Positions 35,011 through 44,889 are shown, numbered from the stretch's first letter. The stretch is 64,000 nucleotides of DNA from Sulfurospirillum cavolei (GCF_000813325.1 NZ_BBQE01000003.1); one strand, 5' to 3'. Notes: generated by a model not told the origin, from the letters alone. A program made the numbers and translations.

Positions 35011-35618
35011 TAGTACAATGCCATAATGCGATCCACGCTTTTCCAATCCAACGCTTTTTCGCGGTGGAACAGATGGTAGACGTAACGTGCGAACATGTCG
35101 GTTTCGATATTGACGCGACGCCCGACGCGGTAAGAGCGAATCAAAGTATTTTCAAGCGTATGCGGAATAATCGTCAAACGAAACGCATGCAAAAACACTT
35201 CGTTGACCGTTAAACTCACGCCGTCGATGGCAATACTCCCCTTGGGCACGACAAACTTCATCAACGCTTCGGGAAGCCCGATTTGAATATCCAAACCGTT
35301 TTCTTGCAAACTGAGCGATTCGATAACGCCGATACCGTCGATATGCCCTTGCACCATATGACCGTCTAGTCGTTCGTCCAAGCGCATCGCCGGTTCGATA
35401 TGCACGCTTCCCTCATAATTTTCCATCGCTAAAGCGTGACGGCTCTCCAACGAAAGTTCGACGCTAAAACCGTCTTCAAATAAAGCGATAACCGTCAAAC
35501 ATGCTCCGTTGATAGCGATGCTATCGCCGATCTTCGGACGATAACGCGCCCTCAGACGTAAAACATTGGTATGATAACTCAGCACTTCGGCACATTCGCG
35601 AATCAATCCCGTAAACAT
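35010..35618 (-). CDS. ribE: Riboflavin synthase alpha chain
   Basis: A 202-residue protein with two lumazine-binding repeats. It begins with the diagnostic MFTGLIRE and contains GDSIAINGACLTVIALF in repeat one and GSIAIDGVSLTVNEVF in repeat two. It converts two 6,7-dimethyl-8-ribityllumazine molecules to riboflavin. The ATG at 35618 is chosen from the family start and the GGAG just upstream. It leads a three-gene unit with pgeF and the small gene. Confidence 0.95.
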   Translation of the reverse strand: MFTGLIRECAEVLSYHTNVLRLRARYRPKIGDSIAINGACLTVIALFEDGFSVELSLESRHALAMENYEGSVHIEPAMRLDERLDGHMVQGHIDGIGVIESLSLQENGLDIQIGLPEALMKFVVPKGSIAIDGVSLTVNEVFLHAFRLTIIPHTLENTLIRSYRVGRRVNIETDMFARYVYHLFHREKALDWKSVDRIMALY

Positions 35619-35783
35619 AACTCCGACCTTCTTCCTCGTCATAGACTTCTTTGATACGTGAATTATAACCATTTTTTAGTGGATCGCCGATGAGGCTCGC
35701 AATGTTAAAGTTCTGTCGTACGTATAAAGAGTTTTAAAGGAAACTTGACTACAATTAAACCATATGGCCTTAAGGAGTCTTGC

Positions 35784-37739
35784 ATGTATTCTGCTCTATC
35801 GATTTCCAACAAAATCCATCTTCCGCTGATTTCTTCGATCGTCGTGGGTATGGTAATTATTTTAGCGTCTACGTATTTGAGCGTTCGTACGATCGAAAAA
35901 GACGTTTATACCAAAGAGCAATCAACGCTTCGCGTCTACGTCGAAAACCAACTCGATGCCAAATACGACGTTGCCTTAACCAATGCGATTACCGTCGCAT
36001 CGAACTATTACGTCATTGAAGCATTGCTTCGCAACGATCGTACGCTTGCGCTTGAAGGGCTTAAAACGCTCTCTCAAACCTATAAAGAGTTTACCGACTT
36101 TAAAAACGTTCAAATTCATATTCATACCAAGGATATTAAAAGTTTCTTACGCGCATGGATGCCTGAAAAATTCGGCGACGATCTTGCGTCGTTTCGCCAT
36201 ACGATTAAAAAAGTCAAAGAGAGCAAGCAACCGCTTTATGCCATCGAAATGGGCGTTGCGGGAATGTCGCTTCGAGGTTTGGCACCCGTTCTCAAAGACA
36301 AAGAGTATTTAGGTTCGGTCGAGTTTATCCAATCGTTCGAATCGGTCGTCACCGGTGCCAAAAAAGATTTGGGTGCTAGCGTTATCTTTTTGACCGATAA
36401 AAAACAACTCGATCTTAGCGCTTCGGCAAAAGACGCGCTCTTAGCCCGCGATACCGCCTTGTCGCAAAAAAAAGAAAATACCGATATGAAGCTTTTCGAA
36501 GAGATTAAAAACCTCGATTTAAGCGCACAAGGAAGCCGCTTTATGACGCCGACGTATTTCGTCGTTCGCCAAGAGCTCAAAGGCTTCGACGGCAATCGTT
36601 GCGGCGAAGTGTTGATGGCGGTACCCAAATCCGTCGTCGATCAAACGGTCAACGAAGCGCAAAGCGGTATGCTACGCCAAATCGTCATTATGGCACTCAT
36701 CGATATTTTGGTGATTGTTGCGCTGATTATTGTGCTTCGAAAAGCCGTTAGCCGACCGCTTGAGGAGTTGAAAGACAAAGCCGCCAACCTTGCAAGCGGT
36801 GATGGCGATTTAACGAAAAAAATCGATATTAAAAGCGGCGACGAAATCGGACAAACCTCTTTAGAATTCAACCGTTTCATCGAAAAAGTCCGCCAAACCG
36901 TTGCGCACGCCAAAGAATCCAGCGTTCAAAACGCTTCGGTTGCAACCCAATTAAGCTCTACCGCGATCGAAGTCGGTAAACGCGTCAAAAGCACCTCCGA
37001 AATCGCCCAAACAACCAACACGATGTCGCAAGCGATCAAAAACGAGCTGCAAAATTCGCTCCAAAAAGCCGAGCAGTCCAAAAAAGAGATCGAAAATGCG
37101 CATACGACGCTTGGCAATGCCAAAAACGAAATTTTGAAAATGGCGGCACAAGTCGAAGACTCGGCGCAAACCGAAGTCGAACTGGCCCGACAAATCGCAC
37201 AACTTAGCTCCGATGCGGATCAAGTGAAAAACGTCTTAACGGTCATCTCCGACATTGCCGATCAAACCAATCTTTTAGCGCTTAACGCCGCCATCGAAGC
37301 CGCACGCGCGGGCGAGCACGGACGAGGCTTTGCGGTCGTTGCCGATGAAGTAAGAAAACTCGCCGAACGTACGCAAAAAAGCCTTTTGGAGATCAATGCG
37401 ACCATTAACGTGATCGTTCAAGCGATTAACGATGCTAGCGATCATATGAACACCAATTCGCAAAGTATGGAAAAATTGACGCAAATCGCGCACGACGTTG
37501 AAAACAACATTAGCCAAACCGCCCGTATCATGGACGACGCCACCGCTTCCAACGAACAAACGCTTCACGATTACGCCAAAACCGCCGAACGTATCGACGG
37601 TATTGCCCAAAAGATCGAAGAGATGAACGCGTATAGCGTCAGTAACGCCAAAAGCATGGAAGAGATGGAAAGCGCAACGCGCCACTTAAGCACGCTTACC
37701 GAAGAGCTCAACCACGTTTTAACCGACTTTAGAACGTAA
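35784..37739 (+). CDS. Methyl-accepting chemotaxis protein, dCACHE-like sensor
   Basis: A 651-residue chemoreceptor. Its first membrane helix spans about 12-32. A periplasmic domain contains IHTKDIKSFLRAWMPEKFGD and GMSLRGLAPVLKDKEYLGSV, which fit a double-Cache type 3 fold. A second helix lies near 300-320, followed by HAMP and a signalling domain with DQTNLLALNAAIEAARAGEH and FAVVADEVRKLAERT. It senses a small ligand and controls CheA. The ligand is unknown. AAGGAG precedes ATG 35784. The next genes on the other strand break down 5-oxoproline, and its end overlaps pxpC by 11 bases. Confidence 0.92.
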   Translation: MYSALSISNKIHLPLISSIVVGMVIILASTYLSVRTIEKDVYTKEQSTLRVYVENQLDAKYDVALTNAITVASNYYVIEALLRNDRTLALEGLKTLSQTYKEFTDFKNVQIHIHTKDIKSFLRAWMPEKFGDDLASFRHTIKKVKESKQPLYAIEMGVAGMSLRGLAPVLKDKEYLGSVEFIQSFESVVTGAKKDLGASVIFLTDKKQLDLSASAKDALLARDTALSQKKENTDMKLFEEIKNLDLSAQGSRFMTPTYFVVRQELKGFDGNRCGEVLMAVPKSVVDQTVNEAQSGMLRQIVIMALIDILVIVALIIVLRKAVSRPLEELKDKAANLASGDGDLTKKIDIKSGDEIGQTSLEFNRFIEKVRQTVAHAKESSVQNASVATQLSSTAIEVGKRVKSTSEIAQTTNTMSQAIKNELQNSLQKAEQSKKEIENAHTTLGNAKNEILKMAAQVEDSAQTEVELARQIAQLSSDADQVKNVLTVISDIADQTNLLALNAAIEAARAGEHGRGFAVVADEVRKLAERTQKSLLEINATINVIVQAINDASDHMNTNSQSMEKLTQIAHDVENNISQTARIMDDATASNEQTLHDYAKTAERIDGIAQKIEEMNAYSVSNAKSMEEMESATRHLSTLTEELNHVLTDFRT

Positions 37740-38658
37740 AATGCGCACGAAAGGCAAGAGCCTCGGCTCTTGCTTCCTCAGGCGTAACGCTTTGAAACCG
37801 TATGCTTCCCCCGACGTTTAATTGCGCGAGCTTAAAACAATCCACCGCAATGACCGAGCCGATTTTCGGGTATCCGCCGATCGTTTGTCGCTCTTTTAAA
37901 AGAACGATCGGTTCGCCGTGACTGGGAATCTGAATCGCTCCGTAACAAATCGGTTCCGACAAAATGCCCGTAACGCTCGGTACGATTTTTTCTCCGCACA
38001 AACGATACCCCATACGATCGCCCTCGCCTTTGTAACGATACGTCGTCGTAAAAAACGTCTCTTGCGCCCGTGCATCGAACAATGCCTCTTGGTATCCTTT
38101 AACGACGCGTAAAACCGCCTCGTCGGAGTACGAAGGTATAAGAACGCTCGGAAGACGGCGTTTTAATGGCAAGCACGTACCTTGCGTCGGCAAAAAATCT
38201 CCTTCGATCAGTTTTCTTCCGTCAATGCCCCCAAGCCCTTCTTTAACGCTCGTGGAAAAACTTCCGTACGCAAAAGGCGTTTTAAAACCTCCCGCGACGC
38301 TTAAGTACGCAAACTGTCCTTTTGAGGCAAATCCAAAGCGTATGACGTCATCTTTTTCGAGACGGTGCGTTTGCCACATGCCGATCGGTTCGCTATTCAG
38401 CGTCGGATGCATATCCGCTCCCGTAATCGCAACGGTTTGCTTACATGTCGAAACCAAAGCAAGCCCGCCCAAGGCAATCTCTACGACCGGCGTATTAAAC
38501 GCGTTTCCGGCAAGCTTATTGGCATACCCAAACGCCGTTTCGTCCATTGCCCCGCTTTGCGTCAATCCGATATCGCAAAATCCTATACGTCCGCTATCTT
38601 GAATCGTGCTTTGTACGCCGCCTTTGAGCACCGTGAAACCCACATGTTTTTGACTCAT
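37729..38658 (-). CDS. pxpC: 5-oxoprolinase subunit C
   Basis: A 309-residue protein of the KipA/biotin-dependent carboxyltransferase group. TVLKGGVQSTIQDSGRIGFC at the start, then QSGAMDETAFGYANKL and GEPIVLLKERQTIGGYPKIG, are typical. With PxpA and PxpB it forms the ATP-dependent prokaryotic 5-oxoprolinase that opens 5-oxo-L-proline to glutamate. The three genes overlap by 4-10 bases in the order A-B-C. Confidence 0.9.
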   Translation of the reverse strand: MSQKHVGFTVLKGGVQSTIQDSGRIGFCDIGLTQSGAMDETAFGYANKLAGNAFNTPVVEIALGGLALVSTCKQTVAITGADMHPTLNSEPIGMWQTHRLEKDDVIRFGFASKGQFAYLSVAGGFKTPFAYGSFSTSVKEGLGGIDGRKLIEGDFLPTQGTCLPLKRRLPSVLIPSYSDEAVLRVVKGYQEALFDARAQETFFTTTYRYKGEGDRMGYRLCGEKIVPSVTGILSEPICYGAIQIPSHGEPIVLLKERQTIGGYPKIGSVIAVDCFKLAQLNVGGSIRFQSVTPEEARAEALAFRAHFTF

Positions 38659-39344
38659 AGTTCACCGCCTAGCGCTAAAAAACGCTCTTGGCTAATCGCT
38701 TCAAAACGCACGGAGTCTCCTACATGTACAAAAGAAAGTCCTGGATACGGCGCATCGAACATCGCAATCGGCGTACGCCCTAAAATTTTCCATCCTCCGG
38801 GGCTTTTCGCGGGATACACGGCACTTTGGCGATCCGCAATCGCAACGCTTCCTTTGGGAACGGCTTTTCGCGGATTAGCAAGGCGTGCCGTCTCCAAGCG
38901 TTCGTCGGTTTGCCCCAAATAAGCAAATCCGGGTGCAAAACCGATGGCATAAACACGGTACGTCGTTTGCGTATGCAACGCAACGATCGCTTCGATCGAC
39001 ATCCGTTTTTCCAAAGCAAGAGCCTCCAAATCCCAACCGACTTCTTGCGCGTAGTAAACGGGAATCGTCACGACCTTTTGCTCGCGTGCATCGATGTTCG
39101 GTGCATCTTCGAGAAGCGATTGAATCAGTCGACATGTCGTTTGAAAATCGTACCGTACCGAATTAAAACCGACCATCAACGAAGCATACGAAGGAACTAT
39201 TTCCAAAAACGCCGGATGCGCGCTTCGTTTCAACGCCGCATACGCTTGATACACTTTGTCGGAAATACGTGCATCGATCGTATGACCGAAATAAAGAATT
39301 ACGCTCGACTCCGAAGCAATACGATACTCGACGTTCACATGCAT
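38655..39344 (-). CDS. pxpB: 5-oxoprolinase subunit B
   Basis: A 229-residue KipI/allophanate-hydrolase-subunit-1-like protein. SESSVILYFGHTIDARIS, VPSYASLMVGFNSVRYD and the conserved YAIGFAPGFAYLGQTDERL and KAVPKGSVAIADRQSAVYP blocks identify it. It pairs with PxpC. It contains an internal GACATGTCG (39131) and a TACATGTAC (38721). Its start overlaps pxpA by ten bases. Confidence 0.9.
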   Translation of the reverse strand: MHVNVEYRIASESSVILYFGHTIDARISDKVYQAYAALKRSAHPAFLEIVPSYASLMVGFNSVRYDFQTTCRLIQSLLEDAPNIDAREQKVVTIPVYYAQEVGWDLEALALEKRMSIEAIVALHTQTTYRVYAIGFAPGFAYLGQTDERLETARLANPRKAVPKGSVAIADRQSAVYPAKSPGGWKILGRTPIAMFDAPYPGLSFVHVGDSVRFEAISQERFLALGGEL

Positions 39345-40066
39345 TTCCTCAAAGTTTCGACCATCGCTACCGCTTCGGCATTATCGCCGTGAACGCATAA
39401 GGTATCGGCACGAAGTGCAATCTTTTTACCCGAAATCGTCTCTAAAACGCCCTCGTTTTGTAACAGTTTCAACCGAGCCACGACCGCATCGACGTCGTGT
39501 AACACGGAACCGGCTTGATGGCGCGGCACCAAATAGCCCTCATCGTCATACGCTCGATCCGCGAAGACTTCGTATAACAACGCGATACCTTCTTGCGCGG
39601 CGGCTTCTTCATGCGCCTTCATATCCATCATCGACAGTACCATGACTTTCAAATCGATATCGATACGTTTGATAGCGGAAAGCACGGCTTTGAAGGTGCG
39701 CACGTCTTTCATCATATCGTTATAGAGTCCTCCGTGCGGCTTGACGTATTCGAGCCTTGCCCCGTTGGCTTTGACAAATCCCCACAAAGCACCGACTTGG
39801 TAAATGACCATCGCTTCGACTTCTTCCAACGAACACGCCATACTACGTCTACCGAATCCCGCCAAATCCGGATACGCCGGATGCGCCCCGATACGCACGC
39901 CGTGTTTTAACGCCAGCTTAATCGACTTATCCATAATCACGGGATCGCCCGCATGAAAACCGCACGCGAAATTTGCCATATCCACATACGGCATTATCAA
40001 CGCGTCCAAGCCCATTTTCCAAGAGCCGAAACTCTCTCCGGCATCGCAATTTAGTTTAAGACTCAT
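39335..40066 (-). CDS. pxpA: 5-oxoprolinase subunit A
   Basis: A 243-residue LamB/YcsF-family protein. LNCDAGESFGSWKMG at the N-terminus, VDMANFACGFHAGDPVIM and VRIGAHPAYPDLAGFGRR hold the conserved metal-like ligands. It is the phosphorylating and hydrolytic partner in the PxpABC complex. It leads the operon; the 159-base gap to mnmG holds divergent promoters. Confidence 0.92.
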   Translation of the reverse strand: MSLKLNCDAGESFGSWKMGLDALIMPYVDMANFACGFHAGDPVIMDKSIKLALKHGVRIGAHPAYPDLAGFGRRSMACSLEEVEAMVIYQVGALWGFVKANGARLEYVKPHGGLYNDMMKDVRTFKAVLSAIKRIDIDLKVMVLSMMDMKAHEEAAAQEGIALLYEVFADRAYDDEGYLVPRHQAGSVLHDVDAVVARLKLLQNEGVLETISGKKIALRADTLCVHGDNAEAVAMVETLRKCM

Positions 40067-40146
40067 TTTTCGATCCTTTCACTTTTCTAGACGTATTGTA
40101 GCAACTTTCCCGTTGCTTCTACGCTTAAGATACAGCCAAATCATAG

Positions 40147-40152
40147 TATAAT
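40147..40152 (+). promoter_or_regulatory. -10 element for mnmG
   Basis: TATAAT lies about 79 bases before the start of mnmG, with TTAAGA (40125-40130) 16 bases upstream as a weak -35. It lies in the divergent gap between pxpA and mnmG. Confidence 0.45.
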
Positions 40153-40225
40153 AAAATTTTTCCCATGCATTTTTCCTTTTGAGAAAAAAAGTGATTCAAA
40201 AATTTATCTTTTAGGTACTGTGATT

Positions 40226-42100
40226 ATGAAATACGACGTGATTGTAATCGGAGGCGGGCATGCGGGTATTGAAGCATCCTTGGCTTCCGCTAGACTGGGA
40301 CAAAAAACCCTTCTGATCTCTATTTTAGCCGAACAAATCGGCGCGGCAAGTTGTAATCCCGCCATCGGAGGACTCGCCAAAGGACATTTGGTCAAAGAAA
40401 TCGACGCCTTAGGCGGTCAAATGGCGCTTGCCACCGATGCATGCGGCATTCAGTTTCGCATCTTAAACCTCTCCAAAGGTCCTGCCGTGCGCGGAAGCCG
40501 TGCGCAAATCGACATGGATCGTTACCGCATCTACATGCGTACGACGCTTTTAAATACCGAAAATTTAAGTATCGCCCAAGAAACCGCCGAAGAGATCGTC
40601 TGTGAAGAGGGGTGCGTCAAGGGCGTCATTACCTCGCTCGGCAACCGTTACCATGCCTCAAAAGTTATTGTGACGACCGGAACGTTTTTGCGAGGGCTGA
40701 TTCATATCGGCGAATACCGACACGAATCCGGACGCGTAGGCGAATTTCCTTCCCTCAAACTCTCTTCTTCCATTAAAGCCTTAGGCATTACGATGGGACG
40801 GTTAAAAACCGGAACGTGTGCGAGAATCGACGCCAAAACCATTGATTTTTCCAAAATGGAACTCCAACCCGGAGACGAACATCCGATTCCTTTTAGTTTT
40901 CGTACCGACCGCACCGATTTTCATCCGCACCAACTGCCTTGCTATATCGCCTATACCAATGAAGAGACACACACGATCATCGAAAGTAATTTTCACAGAG
41001 CACCTTTGTTTACGGGGCAAATCAACGGCATTGGACCTCGATATTGTCCCAGTATCGAAGATAAGATCAACCGCTTTCGCGACAAAGAACGCCATCATCT
41101 CTTTATCGAACCGCAAACGCGCGAAGCGACCGAATATTACATTAACGGTTTTAGCACCTCGTTACCGACCGATACGCAACTTGCCATGATTCATTCGGTA
41201 GAAGGAATGGAAAATGCAAAGATTGTTCGCTTCGGGTACGCTATCGAATACGATTACGTCGATCCGACGGAACTCAAACATACGTTGGAAACCAAAAAAG
41301 TTTCCGGACTCTATTGCGCGGGACAGATCAACGGAACGACCGGCTATGAAGAAGCGGCGGCACAAGGATTGATGGCAGGTATTAACGCCTCGTTGCAACT
41401 TCAAGGCAAAGAACCGCTGGTTTTACGCCGCGATGAAGCGTATATCGGCGTTTTAATCGATGATTTGGTCACCAAAGGTACGAAAGAGCCTTATCGCATG
41501 TTCACGAGCCGCGCGGAATATCGCCTGCTTTTACGCGAAGACAATGCGGATTTAAGGCTTACGCCTTATGGCTATAAAATCGGCTTGATCGACGAGCAAA
41601 CGCATACGCGCGTCGTTAAAAAGCATCAAGCATTATGCGAAGGTTTGGCGTATTTGGAAGAGACGACGCTTACGCCGTCCAACGAAAACAATGCCTTTTT
41701 GGCCTCCATCGGAGAAGATAAAATTACCGATAAGGTCTCCTTGCAAAAAATCGTCGCGCGTTCGGATTTTAGTATCGAGAAACTCGAAAAACTAGCCCCT
41801 TGCATCGCGGCGTTTAGCGAAGAGGCGAAAGAGCAGATTTTGGTCGAAGCCAAATACAAAAATTATATCGAAAAGCAAAAAGAACAAATCGACGTTATGA
41901 AAGCGATGATTAACGTTGCCATTCCCGCCGAAATGGATTTCGCGTCTATTTCGGGTCTGAGCAACGAAGTGGTCGAAAAGCTCAAACGCTTTAACCCGCC
42001 GACGTTGTTTGCGGCAAGCGAGATTAGCGGTATTACGCCGGCCGCTTTAGACATTTTACATGTATATATAAAACTTTTGAATAAAAAAAATAAATCTTGA
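40226..42100 (+). CDS. mnmG: tRNA uridine 5-carboxymethylaminomethyl modification enzyme
   Basis: A 624-residue FAD enzyme that with MnmE modifies the wobble uridine of several tRNAs. YDVIVIGGGHAGIEASLASA at the start, AASCNPAIGGLAKGHLVKEI, and GLYCAGQINGTTGYEEAAAQ and MFTSRAEYRLLLREDNADLR further on are diagnostic of MnmG/GidA. ATG 40226 gives the usual N-terminus; GTG 40220 is close to an AGG and cannot be excluded. Its end overlaps the first TTGACGT repeat of the petABC promoter. Confidence 0.97.
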   Translation: MKYDVIVIGGGHAGIEASLASARLGQKTLLISILAEQIGAASCNPAIGGLAKGHLVKEIDALGGQMALATDACGIQFRILNLSKGPAVRGSRAQIDMDRYRIYMRTTLLNTENLSIAQETAEEIVCEEGCVKGVITSLGNRYHASKVIVTTGTFLRGLIHIGEYRHESGRVGEFPSLKLSSSIKALGITMGRLKTGTCARIDAKTIDFSKMELQPGDEHPIPFSFRTDRTDFHPHQLPCYIAYTNEETHTIIESNFHRAPLFTGQINGIGPRYCPSIEDKINRFRDKERHHLFIEPQTREATEYYINGFSTSLPTDTQLAMIHSVEGMENAKIVRFGYAIEYDYVDPTELKHTLETKKVSGLYCAGQINGTTGYEEAAAQGLMAGINASLQLQGKEPLVLRRDEAYIGVLIDDLVTKGTKEPYRMFTSRAEYRLLLREDNADLRLTPYGYKIGLIDEQTHTRVVKKHQALCEGLAYLEETTLTPSNENNAFLASIGEDKITDKVSLQKIVARSDFSIEKLEKLAPCIAAFSEEAKEQILVEAKYKNYIEKQKEQIDVMKAMINVAIPAEMDFASISGLSNEVVEKLKRFNPPTLFAASEISGITPAALDILHVYIKLLNKKNKS

Positions 42101-42133
42101 CGTAAAATTGACGTAAATTCGTATAATTGACGT
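42097..42133 (+). promoter_or_regulatory. petABC promoter with three TTGACGT repeats
   Basis: TTGACGT is present at 42097, 42108 and 42127, with a TATAAT -10 at 42122-42127. The first copy can serve as -35 with a long 19-base spacer. The 11-base step between the first two copies is one helical turn, so the repeats may bind a regulator. The third copy overlaps the -10 and the expected start of transcription. The first copy also overlaps the mnmG stop codon. Confidence 0.5.
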
Positions 42134-42202
42134 GTGTCATAGTTTCTTAATAAATGATAAGATAAAATAGTCACAAATTAAACTACAAGAAAGGAAAACA
42201 GG

Positions 42203-42709
42203 ATGGCTGTTGAAGAGAGCAGACGAGACTTTATCGGCATGGCATTCGGCGGTTTTGCAGCGGCAGGAGGCATTGTGGCTCTGGGCGCTATGAAGAAGAC
42301 TTGGGATCCGCTTCCAAGCGTACAATCCGCCGGATTCATTACCGTTGATCTCTCTCCGATGAAAGAAGGAGAGGTACAAACGATACAATGGAGAGGTAAG
42401 CCGATTTTCATTTTGAAGAAAAGTGCGGATATGGCAAAGAACGAGAAACGAGACGTCGTCGCAGGAGGGAGTAGCTACTCGGTGATGATCGGACTTTGTA
42501 CGCACTTAGGCTGTATTCCGACATGGACGCCGTCCACCAAGCAGTTTAAATGCGCATGTCACGGCGGCGAATTTGACGCAAGCGGCGTCAACACGTTCGG
42601 ACCGCCTCCTCGTCCTATGGATATTCCTCCCTTTAAAATCGACGGAACGAAACTCGTCCTCGGCGAAGAGGGACCGGAATATAAAAAAATGGTAGCTAAG
42701 AAAGCGTAA
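42203..42709 (+). CDS. petA: Ubiquinol/menaquinol-cytochrome c reductase Rieske subunit
   Basis: A 168-residue Rieske iron-sulfur protein. A twin-arginine signal/anchor (ESRRDFIGMAFGGFAAAGG) is followed by the cluster-binding boxes CTHLGCIP (about 98-105) and CACHGGEF (about 115-122) and a GPPPRPMDIPP loop. It takes electrons from quinol to cytochrome c1 on the periplasmic side. AAGAAAGGA precedes the start. It opens the petABC operon. Confidence 0.96.
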   Translation: MAVEESRRDFIGMAFGGFAAAGGIVALGAMKKTWDPLPSVQSAGFITVDLSPMKEGEVQTIQWRGKPIFILKKSADMAKNEKRDVVAGGSSYSVMIGLCTHLGCIPTWTPSTKQFKCACHGGEFDASGVNTFGPPPRPMDIPPFKIDGTKLVLGEEGPEYKKMVAKKA

Positions 42710-42720
42710 AGGAGAGACAC

Positions 42721-43980
42721 GTGGCAGAAATAAAAAAAGCAACGGGCTTGATGGACTGGTTGGATCAGCGATTGGCGGTCAACGGATTTATCAAAGTGAT
42801 GATGAGCGAGTATTGGATTCCTAAAAATATCAATTTCCTTTGGGCGATGGGTGTCGTCTTAATGAGCTTGTTTATGATTTTGATCGTATCGGGTATTTTT
42901 CTTTTGATGTATTATAAACCCGATATTAAATTGGCGTTTGATAGCGTCAATTATACGATTATGCAAGAGGTCGAATACGGCTGGTTATGGAGACATATGC
43001 ACGGCGTAGCGGCATCGGTTATTTTCTTAGTCATCTACATTCACATGTTTACGGGTATCTATTACGGCTCATACAAAAAAGGCCGTGAGATGATCTGGTT
43101 AACCGGTATGGCACTCTTTGGTATCTTCTCTGCCGAAGCGTTTAGCGGGTATATGCTTCCGTGGGGACAAATGAGTTACTGGGCGGCACAGGTTATTACC
43201 AATCTTTTCGGCGGTATTCCTTTTATCGGCGAAGCGTTGGTCATTTGGATTCGAGGCGATTTCTTGGTAGCGGATGCGACGTTAACACGCTTTTTTATGT
43301 TACATGTCCTTTTACTTCCTTTAGTAATTTTACTCTTAATCGCCGTTCACTTCTATGCGTTACGTTTTCCGCATGTGAATAACCAAGATTCCGAAGAGTT
43401 CGATTTCGACAAAGAGGCTAAGAAGTATTTGGAAGGTCGCAAAAAAGAGTCTAAAGTGGTTCCTTTTTGGCCGGTCTTTTTATCCAAAGACTTTTTCGTT
43501 GTCGGTATTGCCTTAACCGTCTTTTTCTACTTGGTCTGTTTCCACTACGATTTTGCGATGGATCCGATCAACTTTGAACCGGCCAACAATATGAAAACGC
43601 CGGCACATATTTATCCGGAGTGGTATTTCTTGTGGAGTTATGAAGTGCTTCGCGGTTTCTTCTTTGATATCGGCGGCATTGCGGCAATGGATATCGGTTT
43701 AGCGGCGTTTGGATTTGCCAACGTTATTTTTATGCTTTTACCGTTTTTAGATCGCAACACGATGCATACGGCACCGGCGCACAAACGTCCGATGTTTTTC
43801 GTCTGGTTTTGGTTATTGTTAATCGATATGATCGTTTTAACCGTTTACGGTAAGCTTCCTCCGACGGGGGCAAACGCTTGGGTAGGCTTTGGTGCAACCA
43901 TCGTTTTCCTTGTTTTATTCGTCCTCCTTCCGATTATTACCAAAATTGAAGCCAAAAACGAAGAAGGAGCCGAGTCATGA
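42721..43980 (+). CDS. petB: Cytochrome b subunit of the bc1 complex
   Basis: A 419-residue integral membrane protein with eight or more helices. Haem-ligand histidines lie in WLWRHMHGVAASVIF and in MLHVLLLPLVILLLIAVHFY. The quinol-site PEWY motif is in HIYPEWYFLWSYEVLRG. It begins with GTG at 42721 after a strong AAAGGAGAG. The petC start overlaps its stop by four bases. Confidence 0.96.
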   Translation: MAEIKKATGLMDWLDQRLAVNGFIKVMMSEYWIPKNINFLWAMGVVLMSLFMILIVSGIFLLMYYKPDIKLAFDSVNYTIMQEVEYGWLWRHMHGVAASVIFLVIYIHMFTGIYYGSYKKGREMIWLTGMALFGIFSAEAFSGYMLPWGQMSYWAAQVITNLFGGIPFIGEALVIWIRGDFLVADATLTRFFMLHVLLLPLVILLLIAVHFYALRFPHVNNQDSEEFDFDKEAKKYLEGRKKESKVVPFWPVFLSKDFFVVGIALTVFFYLVCFHYDFAMDPINFEPANNMKTPAHIYPEWYFLWSYEVLRGFFFDIGGIAAMDIGLAAFGFANVIFMLLPFLDRNTMHTAPAHKRPMFFVWFWLLLIDMIVLTVYGKLPPTGANAWVGFGATIVFLVLFVLLPIITKIEAKNEEGAES

Positions 43981-44846
43981 GAGAGTTGAAAATTTTAGTG
44001 GTGGTTCTTTTCTTTACCGCCGTTGTCTATTGGGGTGTCGAACCTTTCGCCCATTCTCAAATGCACCCTCACGTCGCCCCTGCCGATTTCACTTTTAAGG
44101 ATTTAGGTACGAACGATAAAAAAGGCAATGCAAGCAAAGGTGCCGAGACCTTTTTAAGTGCCGGTTGTACGGGATGTCACGGTGTCGCTTCTCAGGGAAT
44201 GCCCTCCCCGATGGACGATGCGGCGGCTTCTGCAAGCTTTGGCGTCGTACCGCCCGATTTGAGCAACGCGGGTGCCATTTACGACAAACACTTTTTAAGC
44301 GCACTGATCAAAGATCCGACCAAAGCTTTAAAAGTCGAGCATAAGTTTAATGAAACACGTCCGCATCCGATGATTGCGTTTTACGGTCTTGGGGGCGATT
44401 TGGATCAAGAGGTTGCCGACATCGTCGCTTACCTTCAAAGCATTGCTCCGATTGCGCCTTTAAGCGACAAACAAGTCTTTCAAGAAGCGTGCGGTAGATG
44501 CCACGATATGAAATACGATAAAACGATGAGTCATTCGGATAAAGCGGCATTAACCGCGTATATGGGAACCTTGCCTCCGGATCTTTCGATTATGATTCGT
44601 GCGAAGAGCGACGAGTACCTTTCAACGTTCATCAACAATCCTCAAAAACAGTTGGCGGGTACGTCGATGCCGCGTGTAGGTTTAACCGAAAAAGCGCAAA
44701 ATCAAGTGATCTCTTATATGGAGAAAGTCGGCGATCGTAAAAAAGCCGAACGCGAAGACCTCGGTTATAAATTAATCGCTTATATGGTACTTTTCGCGCT
44801 TCTTGCGTTTGCTTGGAAAGTCAAAATCTGGAGAGAAGTGCACTAA
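43977..44846 (+). CDS. petC: Di-haem cytochrome c1 subunit
   Basis: A 289-residue protein with an N-terminal helix, two haem motifs (CTGCH at about 64-68 and CGRCH at about 172-176) and a C-terminal anchor (LIAYMVLFALLAFAWKVKIW). The two-haem form, made of two c-type domains, is the type found in Campylobacterota rather than classical mono-haem c1. It passes electrons to periplasmic cytochrome c. A strong terminator follows. Confidence 0.94.
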   Translation: MRELKILVVVLFFTAVVYWGVEPFAHSQMHPHVAPADFTFKDLGTNDKKGNASKGAETFLSAGCTGCHGVASQGMPSPMDDAAASASFGVVPPDLSNAGAIYDKHFLSALIKDPTKALKVEHKFNETRPHPMIAFYGLGGDLDQEVADIVAYLQSIAPIAPLSDKQVFQEACGRCHDMKYDKTMSHSDKAALTAYMGTLPPDLSIMIRAKSDEYLSTFINNPQKQLAGTSMPRVGLTEKAQNQVISYMEKVGDRKKAEREDLGYKLIAYMVLFALLAFAWKVKIWREVH

Positions 44847-44860
44847 CGTGCGAAGAAGAG

Positions 44861-44889
44861 GAGCCATGTGAATGCATGGCTCTTTTTTT
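44861..44889 (+). terminator. Rho-independent terminator of petABC
   Basis: GAGCCATG (44861-44868) and CATGGCTC (44875-44882) form a perfect 8-bp stem with a 6-base loop, followed by seven T. It is a clear intrinsic terminator for petABC. Confidence 0.9.

Noticed and set aside
38365..39392. Long plus-strand frames (about 185-188 codons) opposite pxpC and pxpB
   Set aside because: They are antisense shadows of well-conserved genes with no features of their own.
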